64,000 nt of DNA from Ramlibacter ginsenosidimutans (GTDB taxonomy: Bacteria; Pseudomonadota; Gammaproteobacteria; Burkholderiales; Burkholderiaceae_C), in assembly GCF_016654015.1 (NCBI RefSeq), contig NZ_JAEPWM010000014.1, positions 1 to 64,000 on the forward strand, written 5' to 3'. The notes under the pieces are model-generated. The model did not search any database. It was not told where the DNA came from and saw nothing but the letters and a program-made list of their open reading frames with translations. Of this stretch, positions 32,336 through 43,176 are shown piece by piece. The first letter of the stretch is position 1. Every line of letters starts with the position of its first letter. The translations under genes and the position numbers were made by a program.

Positions 32336-35206
32336 ATGAGCGACCACAGCTCCGTCTACACTGCCTATCAAGGCAACTCGTATCTCTTCGGGGGCAACGC
32401 GCCCTATGTCGAGGAGATGTACGAGAACTACCTCGCCAATCCCGGCAGCGTGCCGGACCACTGGCGCGAGTACTTCGACGCCCTCCAGCACGTTCCTGCC
32501 GTCGACGGCAGCAACGCCAAGGACGTCCCCCACCTTCCGGTCGTCAACGCCTTCGCGCAACGCGCCAAGCAGGGCGGCACCAAGGTCGTCATCGCCGGTG
32601 GCGCCGACCTCGAACTCGCCCGCAAGCGCACCGCGGTCCAGCAGCTGATCGCTGCCTACCGCAACGTGGGCGTGCGCTGGGCCGACGTCGACCCGCTCAA
32701 GCGCGACGTTCGCGAGAACATCCCGGAGCTCGAGCCGTCCTTCTACGGTTTCACCGACGCCGACCAGGAAGCGGTGTTCAACACCAGCAACACCTTCTTC
32801 GGCAAGGAGTCGATGTCGCTGCGCGAGCTGATCAACGCGCTGCGCGAGACGTACTGCGGCACCATCGGCGCCGAGTTCATGTACATCAGCGACCAGAACC
32901 GCAAGCGCTGGTGGCAGCAGAAGCTGGAGTCGATCCGCTCCAAGCCAAACTTCGACGCCGAGAAGAAGCGCCACATCCTCGACCGCCTTACCGCGGCCGA
33001 AGGGCTTGAGCGCTTCCTGCACACCAAGTACGTGGGCCAGAAGCGCTTCTCGCTGGAAGGCGGCGAGAGCTTCATCGCCTCGATGGACGAGCTGGTCCAG
33101 CAGGCCGGCGCCAAGGGCGTGCAGGAAGTGGTGATCGGCATGGCCCACCGCGGCCGCCTGAACGTGCTGGTCAACACGCTCGGCAAGATGCCCGCTGACC
33201 TGTTCGCCGAGTTCGAGCACACGGCGCCGGAAGACCTCCCCGCCGGCGACGTCAAGTACCACCAGGGCTTCAGCTCCGACGTCAGCACCCCTGGCGGCCC
33301 GGTGCACCTGTCGCTGGCCTTCAACCCTTCGCACCTGGAAATCGTCAACCCGGTGGTCGAGGGCTCGGCACGCGCCCGCATGGACCGCCGTGGCGATGAC
33401 CAGGGCAAGCAGGTGCTGCCGGTGCTGGTGCACGGCGACGCGGCCATCGCCGGCCAGGGCGTGGTGCAGGAGACGCTCGCGCTGGCCGAGACCCGTGGCT
33501 ACTTCACGGGCGGCACGGTGCACATCGTCATCAACAACCAGATCGGCTTCACCACCTCCGACCCGCGCGACTCGCGCTCCACGCTGTATTGCACGGACGT
33601 GGTCAAGATGATCGAGGCGCCGGTGCTGCACGTGAACGGCGACGACCCGGAAGCCGTGGTGCTGGCGACGCAGCTCGCCCTGGAGTACCGCCAGGAATTC
33701 GCCAAGGACGTGGTGGTGGACATCGTCTGCTTCCGCAAGCTGGGCCACAACGAGCAGGACACGCCGGCGCTGACGCAGCCGCTGATGTACAAGAAGATCG
33801 CGGCGCACCCCGGCACGCGCAGGCTGTACGCCGACAAGCTGGCCGCGCAGGGCCTCGGCGACACGCTGGGCGACGACATGGTCAAGGCCTACCGCGCCGC
33901 CATGGACGCCGGCAAGCACACGGTCGACCCGGTGCTGTCCAACTTCAAGAGCAAGTACGCCGTCGACTGGGCGCCCTTCCTCGGCAAGAAGTGGACCGAC
34001 GCGGCCGACACCGCGATCCCGCTGGCCGAGTGGAAGCGCCTGGCCGAGCGCATCACGACCGTGCCCCAGAACTTCACCGTGCACCCGCTGGTGCGCAAGG
34101 TGCTGGAAGACCGCGCGGCCATGGGCCGCGGCGAGGTCAACGTCGACTGGGGCATGGGCGAGCACATGGCCTTCGCCTCGCTGGTCGCCTCCGGCTACCC
34201 GGTGCGCCTGTCCGGCGAGGACGTGGGCCGCGGCACCTTCGTGCACCGCCACGCCGTGCTGCACGACCAGAACCGCGAGCGCTGGGACGTCGGCACCTAC
34301 GTGCCGCTGGAACACGTCGCCGACAACCAGGCGCCCTTCGTCGTCATCGACTCCATCCTGTCGGAAGAGGCGGTGCTGGGCTTCGAGTACGGCTACGCCT
34401 CCAACGACCCGAACACGCTGGTCATCTGGGAAGCGCAGTTCGGCGACTTCGCCAACGGCGCGCAGGTGGTGATCGACCAGTTCATCGCCTCGGGCGAAGT
34501 GAAGTGGGGCCGCGTCAACGGCATCACGCTGATGCTGCCGCACGGCTACGAGGGCCAGGGTCCCGAGCACAGCTCGGCGCGCCTGGAGCGTTTCATGCAG
34601 CTGTCGGCCGACGCCAACATGCAGGTCTGCCAGCCGACGACGGCCAGCCAGATCTTCCACCTGCTGCGCCGGCAGATGGTGCGCAACCTGCGCAAGCCGC
34701 TGGTGATCATGACGCCCAAGTCCCTGCTGCGGAACAAGGACGCCACCTCGCCGCTCGCGGAGTTCACCAAGGGCACGTTCCAGACGGTGATCCCGGAGAA
34801 CAAGGAACTGAAGGCCGACAGGGTCAAGCGCCTGGTCGTGTGCTCGGGCAAGGTCTACTACGACCTGGCCAAGAAGCGCGAGGAGAAGGGCGCCGACGAC
34901 GTCGCCATCATCCGCGTGGAGCAGCTGTATCCGTTCCCGCACAAGGCGTTCGCCGCGGAGCTGAAGAAGTATCCCAACGTGACCGACATCGTGTGGTGCC
35001 AGGACGAGCCGCAGAACCAGGGCGCGTGGTTCTTCATCCAGCACAACATCCACGAGAACATGCAGGAAGGCCAGAAGCTGGGTTATGCCGGCCGGGCGGC
35101 CTCCGCATCGCCCGCCGTGGGCTATTCGCACCTGCACACGGAGCAGCAGAAGGCGCTGGTGGATGCCGCCTTCGCGAAGCTGAAGGGATTCGTCCTCTCC
35201 AAGTAG
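32336..35206 (+). CDS. sucA: 2-oxoglutarate dehydrogenase E1 component
   Basis: 956-aa thiamine diphosphate enzyme of the TCA cycle that decarboxylates 2-oxoglutarate and succinylates lipoyl-E2. Family segments include NSYLFGGNAPYVEEMYENYL at the N-terminus, GMAHRGRLNVLVNTLGK, HGDAAIAGQGVVQETL and the C-terminal YSHLHTEQQKALVDAAF. Size is close to E. coli SucA (933). The start ATG at 32336 has AAGG just upstream, following a short GC hairpin (CTCCCTGCAGGGGAG) in a leader of more than 100 nt. It is the first gene of sucA-sucB-lpd. Confidence 0.97.
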   Translation: MSDHSSVYTAYQGNSYLFGGNAPYVEEMYENYLANPGSVPDHWREYFDALQHVPAVDGSNAKDVPHLPVVNAFAQRAKQGGTKVVIAGGADLELARKRTAVQQLIAAYRNVGVRWADVDPLKRDVRENIPELEPSFYGFTDADQEAVFNTSNTFFGKESMSLRELINALRETYCGTIGAEFMYISDQNRKRWWQQKLESIRSKPNFDAEKKRHILDRLTAAEGLERFLHTKYVGQKRFSLEGGESFIASMDELVQQAGAKGVQEVVIGMAHRGRLNVLVNTLGKMPADLFAEFEHTAPEDLPAGDVKYHQGFSSDVSTPGGPVHLSLAFNPSHLEIVNPVVEGSARARMDRRGDDQGKQVLPVLVHGDAAIAGQGVVQETLALAETRGYFTGGTVHIVINNQIGFTTSDPRDSRSTLYCTDVVKMIEAPVLHVNGDDPEAVVLATQLALEYRQEFAKDVVVDIVCFRKLGHNEQDTPALTQPLMYKKIAAHPGTRRLYADKLAAQGLGDTLGDDMVKAYRAAMDAGKHTVDPVLSNFKSKYAVDWAPFLGKKWTDAADTAIPLAEWKRLAERITTVPQNFTVHPLVRKVLEDRAAMGRGEVNVDWGMGEHMAFASLVASGYPVRLSGEDVGRGTFVHRHAVLHDQNRERWDVGTYVPLEHVADNQAPFVVIDSILSEEAVLGFEYGYASNDPNTLVIWEAQFGDFANGAQVVIDQFIASGEVKWGRVNGITLMLPHGYEGQGPEHSSARLERFMQLSADANMQVCQPTTASQIFHLLRRQMVRNLRKPLVIMTPKSLLRNKDATSPLAEFTKGTFQTVIPENKELKADRVKRLVVCSGKVYYDLAKKREEKGADDVAIIRVEQLYPFPHKAFAAELKKYPNVTDIVWCQDEPQNQGAWFFIQHNIHENMQEGQKLGYAGRAASASPAVGYSHLHTEQQKALVDAAFAKLKGFVLSK

Positions 35207-35314
35207 CGATGTTTCCGACGCCTCCGGCGCGGAAATGTCTGCGCGCGGTCGACACGGACCTGGTGGCCGGTCACCGCGCGCGGGTGCACCCAATCGAATC
35301 TAGAAAGAACTCCA

Positions 35315-36580
35315 ATGGCTATCGTTGAAGTAAAGGTCCCGCAACTGTCCGAGTCGGTTGCAGAAGCGACCCTGTTGCAGTGGAAGAAGAAGGCCGGCGA
35401 GGCCGTGGCGGTGGACGAGATCCTGATCGAGATCGAGACCGACAAGGTGGTGCTCGAAGTGCCTGCCCCCAGCGCCGGCGTGCTCGCCGAGATCGTGGTC
35501 GCCGACGGAGCCACTGTCACCGCCGACCAGGTGATCGCGAAGATCGACACCGAAGGCAAGGCCAGCGCCGCGGCGCCGGCAGCGACTGCGAAGGCGGCTG
35601 CTCCGGCTCCCGCTGCCGCGAGCGCCGCTGCCCCGGCCACCGGAGGCTCCAGGTCCGACGTGGCCATGCCCGCCGCCGCCAAGATGATGGCGGACAACAA
35701 GCTGGCCACGGGTTCCGTCGCCGGCACCGGCCGCGACGGCCGCGTGACCAAGGGCGACGTGATCGGCGCACTGGCCGGCGGCGCCACCGCCAAGGTCGCT
35801 GCTCCCGTCCCGGCCCCGGCTGCCGCGCGTGCCCCGCTGGCGCAGGTCGCCGCGCCCGTGGGCGGCGCGGACCTGGGCGATCGCCCCGAGCAGCGCGTGC
35901 CGATGTCGCGCCTGCGCGCGCGCGTGGCCGAGCGCCTGCTGCAGTCGCAGAGCACGAACGCCATCCTCACCACCTTCAACGAGGTCAACATGGCCCCGGT
36001 GATGGAGATGCGCAAGCGCTTCCAGGACAAGTTCGAGAAGGAACACGGCGTCAAGATCGGCTTCATGTCCTTCTTCGTGAAGGCGGCCGTGCACGCGCTC
36101 AAGAAGTACCCGGTGATCAACGCCTCGGTGGACGGCAACGACATCGTCTATCACGGCTACTTCGACATCGGCATCGCCGTGGGCTCGCCGCGCGGGCTGG
36201 TGGTGCCCATCCTGCGCAATGCGGACCAGATGTCCTTCGCCGACATCGAGAAGAAGATCGCCGAGTACGGCGCCAAGGCGCGCGACGGCAAGCTGGGCCT
36301 GGAAGAACTCACCGGCGGAACGTTCTCGATCTCGAACGGCGGCGTGTTCGGCTCGATGCTGTCCACTCCCATCATCAACCCGCCGCAGTCCGCCATCCTC
36401 GGCGTGCACGCGACCAAGGACCGCGCGGTGGTGGAGAACGGGCAGATCGTCATCCGCCCGATGAACTATCTCGCCATGTCCTACGACCACCGCATCATCG
36501 ACGGCCGCGAAGCCGTGCTGGGCCTGGTGGCGATGAAGGAAGCGCTGGAAGATCCGGCGCGGCTGCTGTTCGATATCTGA
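35315..36580 (+). CDS. sucB: 2-oxoglutarate dehydrogenase E2, dihydrolipoyllysine succinyltransferase
   Basis: 421-aa E2 with a single lipoyl domain (lipoyl-Lys44 in IETDKVVLEVPAP), an Ala/Pro linker, a peripheral-subunit-binding domain (about residues 120-155, MPAAAKMMADNKLATGSVAG) and the succinyltransferase domain with catalytic His392 in SYDHRIIDGREAV. Length is typical (E. coli 405). It follows sucA after 108 nt with no terminator seen. Confidence 0.97.
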   Translation: MAIVEVKVPQLSESVAEATLLQWKKKAGEAVAVDEILIEIETDKVVLEVPAPSAGVLAEIVVADGATVTADQVIAKIDTEGKASAAAPAATAKAAAPAPAAASAAAPATGGSRSDVAMPAAAKMMADNKLATGSVAGTGRDGRVTKGDVIGALAGGATAKVAAPVPAPAAARAPLAQVAAPVGGADLGDRPEQRVPMSRLRARVAERLLQSQSTNAILTTFNEVNMAPVMEMRKRFQDKFEKEHGVKIGFMSFFVKAAVHALKKYPVINASVDGNDIVYHGYFDIGIAVGSPRGLVVPILRNADQMSFADIEKKIAEYGAKARDGKLGLEELTGGTFSISNGGVFGSMLSTPIINPPQSAILGVHATKDRAVVENGQIVIRPMNYLAMSYDHRIIDGREAVLGLVAMKEALEDPARLLFDI

Positions 36581-36594
36581 GAAAACCAGGGGTT

Positions 36595-36666
36595 AGGGGC
36601 TAGAGGCTAGGGACCAGGGCAACAGCCGGTTCCTCCCCAGACCCTAGGCCCTAGAACCTAGCCCCT
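36595..36666. repeat. AGGGGCTAG palindromic element between sucB and lpd
   Basis: The arms AGGGGCTAG (36595-36603) and CTAGCCCCT (36658-36666) are perfect complements, with further GGCTAGGG / CCCTAGGCCCTAG units between them. It fills the whole 90-nt gap. The low-complexity 'gggctaggg' character differs from the other repeats in the window. Confidence 0.75.
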
Positions 36667-36670
36667 CACC

Positions 36671-38089
<1,419 letters not shown>

Positions 38090-38093
38090 GAAA

Positions 38094-38192
38094 GTGAACG
38101 CAGAGTGCGCAAAGGTGACGCAGAGGACGCAGAGAAGACCATCATGAATTTTTCTGCGTCCTCTGCGAAACCTCTGCGTCCTCTGCGTTCAC
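38094..38192. repeat. palindromic repeat of the GCAGAGGACGCAG family, copy 2
   Basis: The ends GTGAACGCAGAG (38094-38105) and CTCTGCGTTCAC (38181-38192) are perfect complements; inside are several GACGCAGAGGACGCAGAG and CTCTGCGTCCTCTGCG units. It occupies nearly the whole lpd-zapE gap, so zapE must be transcribed through it or from within it. Confidence 0.85.
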
Positions 38193-38199
38193 CTGTCCA

Positions 38200-39297
38200 A
38201 TGAGCGTCCGCGACGTCTATTACGACGAGCTGAAGGCGCGCGGCTACGACAGCGACCCCGCGCAATTGCGTGGCGTCAATGCGCTGGACCGGTGCGCGAC
38301 CGAGTGGTCGCAGTACAAGGGGCAGCGCTCCAATGCGATCAAGAAGCTGATCAACCGGCCGCCGATTCCGCGCGGCGTCTATCTGTACGGCGGGGTGGGG
38401 CGCGGCAAGAGCTTCCTGATGGACTGCTTCTTCCAGGCCGTGCCGGTGGTGCGCAAGACCCGCCTGCACTTCCACGAGTTCATGCGCGAGGTGCACCGCG
38501 AGCTCGCGGAGCTGCAGGGCACCGTGAATCCGCTGGACGCGCTCGGTGCGCGCATCGCCAAGCGCTATCGCCTGATCTGCTTCGACGAGTTCCACGTCGC
38601 GGACATCACCGACGCGATGATCCTGCACCGGCTGCTGGTCGCGCTGTTCGACAACGGCGTGGGCTTCGTCACCACGTCCAATTTCTGCCCGGACGATCTC
38701 TACCCGAACGGCCTGCACCGCGATCGCATCCTGCCCGCCATCGCGCTGCTGAACGAGAAGCTGGAAGTCGTCAACGTGGACAACGGCACCGACTACCGGC
38801 GCCGCACCATGGAGCAGGTGAAGCTGTACCACACGCCGCTCGGGCCCGAAGCCGACGCCGAGATGGACCAGGCCTTCACGCAGCTCGCCGCCTCGCGCGA
38901 CGAGGATCCGGTCCTGCAGATCGAGCACCGCGAGATCCGAGCGCGCCGCAAGGCCGGCGGGGTGGTGTGGTTCGACTTCCGCACCCTGTGCGGCGGCCCG
39001 CGCTCGCAGAACGACTACCTCGAGATCGCCACGCAGTTCCACACCGTGCTGCTCAGCGACGTGCCGCGCATGTCGGTCCGCAACGCTTCCGAGGCACGAA
39101 GATTTACCTGGCTGGTGGACGTCCTTTACGATCGCCGTGTCAAACTGATCCTGTCGGCCGCGGTGCCGCCGGAGGCGCTGTACACCGAGGGGCCGCTGGC
39201 CCACGAGTTCCCGCGCACCGTGTCCCGCCTGGCCGAGATGCAGTCCGCCGACTTCCTCGCCCTCGAACACCGCACCGTCGACACCCGCCTGACATGA
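38200..39297 (+). CDS. zapE: cell division protein ZapE (AFG1-like ATPase)
   Basis: 365-aa AAA-type ATPase of the AFG1/ZapE family, reported in E. coli to associate with the division ring under stress. Walker A is GGVGRGKSFLMD (about residue 65); Walker B region is LICFDEFHVADITDAM, followed by FVTTSNFCPDDLYPNGLHR. Placement just after the 2-oxoglutarate dehydrogenase operon is common in betaproteobacteria. Its stop overlaps the start of the next gene by 4 nt (ATGA). Confidence 0.93.
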   Translation: MSVRDVYYDELKARGYDSDPAQLRGVNALDRCATEWSQYKGQRSNAIKKLINRPPIPRGVYLYGGVGRGKSFLMDCFFQAVPVVRKTRLHFHEFMREVHRELAELQGTVNPLDALGARIAKRYRLICFDEFHVADITDAMILHRLLVALFDNGVGFVTTSNFCPDDLYPNGLHRDRILPAIALLNEKLEVVNVDNGTDYRRRTMEQVKLYHTPLGPEADAEMDQAFTQLAASRDEDPVLQIEHREIRARRKAGGVVWFDFRTLCGGPRSQNDYLEIATQFHTVLLSDVPRMSVRNASEARRFTWLVDVLYDRRVKLILSAAVPPEALYTEGPLAHEFPRTVSRLAEMQSADFLALEHRTVDTRLT

Positions 39298-39983
39298 CGA
39301 CCCAGCTGCACCGAACGTTCCACGCCTGGCTGCCGCGCCGCGGCCTCCTCGCGCTGGCGCTGCTCGCGTCGGCGGCGGTGCATGCGCAACAGGTGCCCAA
39401 CGAAGCAGCGGAGCGGGAACGGCTGCACAGCGAGCACGCCTCGGCCGACAAGCGCCTGGCCGAGGCGCAGAAGGCCTGTCGCGCGAAGTTCGCCGTCAAC
39501 GACTGCCTCGACAAGGCGCGGCGCGAGTACAACGCGACGGTCGGCGAACTCAAGCGGCAGGAGCGCATCCTCGACGATGTCCAGCGCAAGCAGCGCGCCG
39601 CTGCCCGCCAGAAGGAGATCGACGAGCGCAACTCGCCCGAGCACCAGCAGCAGGAGGCTGCCAAGCGCGCGAAGTCGCTGGCGGACCAGCAGGAGCGCGA
39701 GGCCCGCGCGGCGGAAAAGGCAGCCAAGCGCAGTGCCGACGAGGCGGAGCATGCGAAGCGCGGCGTCCAGGTCAAGACGCCCAGGGGCGAGCCGGGCCCG
39801 CAAGGCAGCCCGCGCGATCCGCACGCGCCCGAGGCCCACGGGCCCACGCCCGAAGAGGCTGTCAGGAATCGGGCGGCCTACGAGGAGCGGCTGCAGGAAG
39901 CCGAGAAGCACAAGGCGGAAGTCGCTGCGCGCAATGCGCAACGCAAGAAGCCGGCCGCGGCCGACCTGCCGCCCCCGCAGTAG
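39294..39983 (+). CDS. secreted coiled-coil protein of unknown function
   Basis: 229-aa protein with a clear signal peptide (RRGLLALALLASAAVHAQ, to about residue 32). Its highly charged, Ala/Glu/Lys/Arg-rich helical body (about 35-160) is predicted to form a coiled coil; the tail is Pro/Gln-rich. Two cysteines (KACRAKF, NDCLDK) could form a disulfide. I recognise no named family. It overlaps zapE by 4 nt and so is probably translated with it; it converges with the PP2C phosphatase gene 7 nt away. Confidence 0.75.
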   Translation: MTTQLHRTFHAWLPRRGLLALALLASAAVHAQQVPNEAAERERLHSEHASADKRLAEAQKACRAKFAVNDCLDKARREYNATVGELKRQERILDDVQRKQRAAARQKEIDERNSPEHQQQEAAKRAKSLADQQEREARAAEKAAKRSADEAEHAKRGVQVKTPRGEPGPQGSPRDPHAPEAHGPTPEEAVRNRAAYEERLQEAEKHKAEVAARNAQRKKPAAADLPPPQ

Positions 39984-39990
39984 GCCGGCC

Positions 39991-40761
39991 TCAGCCGGCC
40001 AGGGGCTCGAGCTTCACGATGACCAGCGACAGGTTGTCGCCACCGCCGTGGGCCCGCGCGCGGGCCTTCTCGATCAGGAACTCGCTGGCTTCGCGCGGCG
40101 ACAGCGAGGACAGGACCGAGCCCAGTTCCTCGTTGCTGAAGTAGTGCCACACGCCGTCGCTGCAGGCGAGCAGCGAGTCGCCCGGGCGCAGCTTGGGGAT
40201 GAAATGCAGGTCGACCCGCGGGTCGTCTTCGGCGCCGAGACAGCCCATGAGGATGTTGGACTGCGGATGGACGTTGGCCTCTTCCTCGGTCAGCTCGCCC
40301 CGGTCCACCAGCGTCTGCACGTAGGAGTGGTCCATCGTGCGCTTCACCAGCGCGTTGCCGTGGAAGTGGTAGATGCGCGAGTCGCCGGCGTGGGCCCAGT
40401 GGCATTCGCCGTTCGGGTTGATGATGAAGACCGCGATGGTGCTGTGCGGCTCCTGCTCGGAGGAGATCGCGGTGAGCTTGATCACCACGTGCGACTCCTG
40501 CACCATCTGCCGCAGGATGCTGGGCGTGTCTTCGCGCGCCGGGGAGTAGCGCTCGAAGAGCTGCTTGCAGGTCATCATGACCTGGTCGGACGCCTTGCGC
40601 CCGCCGCTGCGTCCGCCCATGCCGTCGGCGACCACGCCGAGAACGCAACCGTTCACGCGCGGGTGCGCGATCAGGGCGATCTGGTCCTGCTGGTACTCCC
40701 GGTCTCCCTTGTGGATGCCCGTGGAGGCGGTGAGTCGATAGCCGTCGCTGGTGCTGCTCAT
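39991..40761 (-). CDS. PP2C-type serine/threonine protein phosphatase
   Basis: 256-aa single-domain metal-dependent phosphatase. Metal-binding motifs are present in order: GDREYQQDQ (first Asp region), VVADGMGGRSGG, ACSDGVWHY and GGDNLSLVIV. Many bacterial relatives (PppA/Stp type) act with Hanks-type kinases or type VI secretion, but neither is in the window. It is cytosolic, without a membrane anchor. It is divergent from the DUF465/dinG pair, with about 96 nt between. Confidence 0.92.
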   Translation of the reverse strand: MSSTSDGYRLTASTGIHKGDREYQQDQIALIAHPRVNGCVLGVVADGMGGRSGGRKASDQVMMTCKQLFERYSPAREDTPSILRQMVQESHVVIKLTAISSEQEPHSTIAVFIINPNGECHWAHAGDSRIYHFHGNALVKRTMDHSYVQTLVDRGELTEEEANVHPQSNILMGCLGAEDDPRVDLHFIPKLRPGDSLLACSDGVWHYFSNEELGSVLSSLSPREASEFLIEKARARAHGGGDNLSLVIVKLEPLAG

Positions 40762-40857
40762 GGACGAGAAGTGAAGCGCTGGAGCGCGTTCGCTCGATTA
40801 TTGCCGGTCGAGGACGTATTATTGAACGAACCGTGGCGGCGCTCTGCCGTTCATCCC

Positions 40858-41061
40858 TTGGACTCCAATCTCCACTCTCCCGAAAGGCGCCTGATCGAGC
40901 TGCGCATGGAGCACGCCGACCTGGACGCGCTGATCGACCGCACCGCGGAGGAATCCCCGGTCGACGAGCTCATGATGCGCCGCCTGAAGAAGCGCCGCCT
41001 GGCGCTGCGCGACCAGATCGCGCGGCTCGAACTCGCGCTCGATCCCAAAGAACCGGCGTGA
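40858..41061 (+). CDS. YdcH-family (DUF465) small protein
   Basis: 67-aa helical protein. ERRLIELRMEHADLDALIDR and MMRRLKKRRLALRDQIARLE fit the DUF465/YdcH helical hairpin. The start is not certain: the TTG at 40858 gives MDSNLHSPERRL and a family-typical length, whereas the first in-frame ATG (40906) would cut off the first helix; neither has a clear ribosome-binding site. Its stop overlaps the ATG of the helicase gene by 1 nt, so the two are coupled. Function is unknown. Confidence 0.75.
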   Translation: MDSNLHSPERRLIELRMEHADLDALIDRTAEESPVDELMMRRLKKRRLALRDQIARLELALDPKEPA

Positions 41062-43130
41062 TGACGGATTCGGCAGTCGCGCCTGCGGGGCACCCCGACG
41101 AGCCCGCCGGCGCCTGGGCACCCGCGCCGGCGCAGGATCTCGAGCAACTCGCGCGCGAAGCCTTCGTGCCGGGCGGCGTGCTTTCGCGCGCCGCCGATGC
41201 GTTCCGGCCGCGGCCGGGCCAGACCGAGATGGCGGCGGCCGTGGCCCGCACCATCACCGCGGGCGGCGCTCTGGTCGTCGAGGCCGGCACGGGCGTCGGC
41301 AAGACCTTCTCCTACCTGGTGCCCGCGCTCCTGAGCGGCGAGCGCGTGCTGCTCTCGACGGCGACCAAGACCTTGCAGGACCAGTTGTTCGCGCGCGACC
41401 TGCCGCGCCTGGCCCAGGCGCTGGGCCTGCCGGTGCGCATGGCGCTGCTCAAGGGCCGCGGCAGCTACCTGTGCACGCATCGCCTCGAACTCGCGCGCCA
41501 GGATGCCAGCCTGCCGGACCGCAGTGCGCTGCGCACGCTGGCGAAGATCGAGCAGTGGGCCCAGGGGACGCGCACGGGCGACCTGGCGGAGATGCCGGGC
41601 CTGGACGAACGCTCACCGGTCTTGCCGCTGGTGACCTCGACGCGCGAGAACTGCCTGGGCTCGCAATGCCCCAAGTTCCGCACCTGCCACGTCAACGCGG
41701 CGCGCCGCGAGGCGATGGCCGCCGACGTCGTGGTGATCAACCACCATCTCTTCTTCGCCGACCTGGCGGTGCGCGAGTCGGGCATGGCCGAACTGCTGCC
41801 CAGCGTGCGCGTGGTCGTCTTCGACGAGGCGCACCAGCTCAATGAAACCGGCGTGCAGTTCCTCGGCCGCCAGCTGGGCACCGGGCAGGTCCTGGACTTC
41901 ACGCGCGACCTGCTGGGCGCGGGCCTGCAGTTCGCGCGCGGGCTGGTGGACTGGCAGCAAATCGCCGGTGCCACCGAGCGCGCCGCGCGCGAGCTGCGGC
42001 TGGTGGTGGGCCGCACCGTGCCGGGCGCGCGCCTGCGCTGGGTGAGCGCGGCGCCCGAAGGCGTGTCCGACGTCGCCTGGGGCGAAGCACTGGCGGCGCT
42101 GGAGACGGCCTTGCAGCTGGCCGCCGAAGGCCTGGCGACCGTCAGCGAGATCGCCCCGGACTTCGTGCGGCTGCACGAACGCGCGACGCTGCTCGCGCAG
42201 CGCGTGCGCGCCTTCGACCAGCCGGCCGAAGCGGGCGCGGTGCGCTGGCTCGACGTTGGCACGCACCTGCGGCTGGTGGAGTCGCCGCTGGACATCGCCG
42301 AGGCCGTGCAGCAGAAATTGCTCAAGACCGGGCAGGACCCGGAGAACGAGAGCGCGCGCCGCGCCTGGATCTTCACCTCCGCCACGCTGGGCGACGATGC
42401 GCGCCTGTCCTGGTTCACCGAGCCCTGCGGACTGGGCGAGGCCGAGGTGCTGCGGGTGGCGAGTCCGTTCGACTACCCGACCCAGGCGGCCCTCTACCTT
42501 CCGCGCGACCTGCCGCGCCCGAACGACCCCGGCCACAGCGCCGCGGTCGCGCGGGTCGCGGAAGCCGCGGCCCGCCGCATCGGCGGCCGGACCATGGTGC
42601 TTACGACCACATTGCGCGCCTTGCGCGCCATCGGCGAGCCGCTGCAGGCGCGCTTCGACGGTTCGGGCGAGGTGGAAGTGCTCGTCCAGGGCCAGTGGCC
42701 CAAGCGGCGGCTGATCGAACGCTTCCGCGAGGGCGCGGGCGAGGGCCGTCCGGGCTGCCTGCTGGTCGCGTCCGCTTCCTTCTGGGAAGGCGTCGACGTC
42801 CCGGGGGACGCATTGCAGCTCGTGATCATCGACAAGCTGCCCTTTCCGCCGCCGGGCGACCCGCTGGTGGAAGCCCGCGGCCAGCGGCTGGAGTCGCAGG
42901 GCCGCAGCCCCTTCAACGACTACTTCGTGCCGGAGGCGGCGGTCGCATTGAAGCAGGGTGCCGGCCGCCTGATCCGCCGCGAGAGCGACCGGGGACTGCT
43001 GGTGGTCTGCGACACGCGCCTGGCGCAAATGGGCTACGGCCGGAGGCTGCTCGCCGCGCTGCCGCCGATGCGGCGCCTGCAGGACGAAGCGCAATTCGAG
43101 GAGGCGCTGGACCAGCTGGCGCCAGAATGA
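41061..43130 (+). CDS. DinG/YoaA-family ATP-dependent DNA helicase (Fe-S)
   Basis: 689-aa superfamily 2 helicase of the XPD-like group. Walker A is EAGTGVGKTFSYL, DEAH box is VVFDEAHQL, and motif VI-type QGAGRLIRRESDRG is near the C-terminus. Four cysteines between motifs I and II (SYLCTHRLEL, then ENCLGSQCPKFRTCHVN) fit the Fe-S cluster that separates DNA strands. Length is between E. coli YoaA (636) and DinG (716); the sequence looks closer to YoaA. It likely acts in damage repair or stalled-fork rescue. The N-terminus is set by the ATG overlapping the DUF465 stop. Confidence 0.92.
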   Translation: MTDSAVAPAGHPDEPAGAWAPAPAQDLEQLAREAFVPGGVLSRAADAFRPRPGQTEMAAAVARTITAGGALVVEAGTGVGKTFSYLVPALLSGERVLLSTATKTLQDQLFARDLPRLAQALGLPVRMALLKGRGSYLCTHRLELARQDASLPDRSALRTLAKIEQWAQGTRTGDLAEMPGLDERSPVLPLVTSTRENCLGSQCPKFRTCHVNAARREAMAADVVVINHHLFFADLAVRESGMAELLPSVRVVVFDEAHQLNETGVQFLGRQLGTGQVLDFTRDLLGAGLQFARGLVDWQQIAGATERAARELRLVVGRTVPGARLRWVSAAPEGVSDVAWGEALAALETALQLAAEGLATVSEIAPDFVRLHERATLLAQRVRAFDQPAEAGAVRWLDVGTHLRLVESPLDIAEAVQQKLLKTGQDPENESARRAWIFTSATLGDDARLSWFTEPCGLGEAEVLRVASPFDYPTQAALYLPRDLPRPNDPGHSAAVARVAEAAARRIGGRTMVLTTTLRALRAIGEPLQARFDGSGEVEVLVQGQWPKRRLIERFREGAGEGRPGCLLVASASFWEGVDVPGDALQLVIIDKLPFPPPGDPLVEARGQRLESQGRSPFNDYFVPEAAVALKQGAGRLIRRESDRGLLVVCDTRLAQMGYGRRLLAALPPMRRLQDEAQFEEALDQLAPE

Positions 43131-43152
43131 AAAAGGGCCGCTATGCGGCCCT
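43131..43152 (-). terminator. intrinsic terminator of bamD
   Basis: Read on the minus strand, GGGCCGC-ATA-GCGGCCC is followed directly by UUUUUC. It lies in the 46-nt gap between the convergent dinG-like and bamD stops, a textbook Rho-independent terminator for bamD. Confidence 0.8.
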
Positions 43153-43176
43153 TGCGTGATGACGAGTCCTGGCGAC

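Noticed and set aside
32300..35293. A 997-codon open frame antisense to sucA
   Set aside because: It is an antisense shadow of sucA with the same biased composition.
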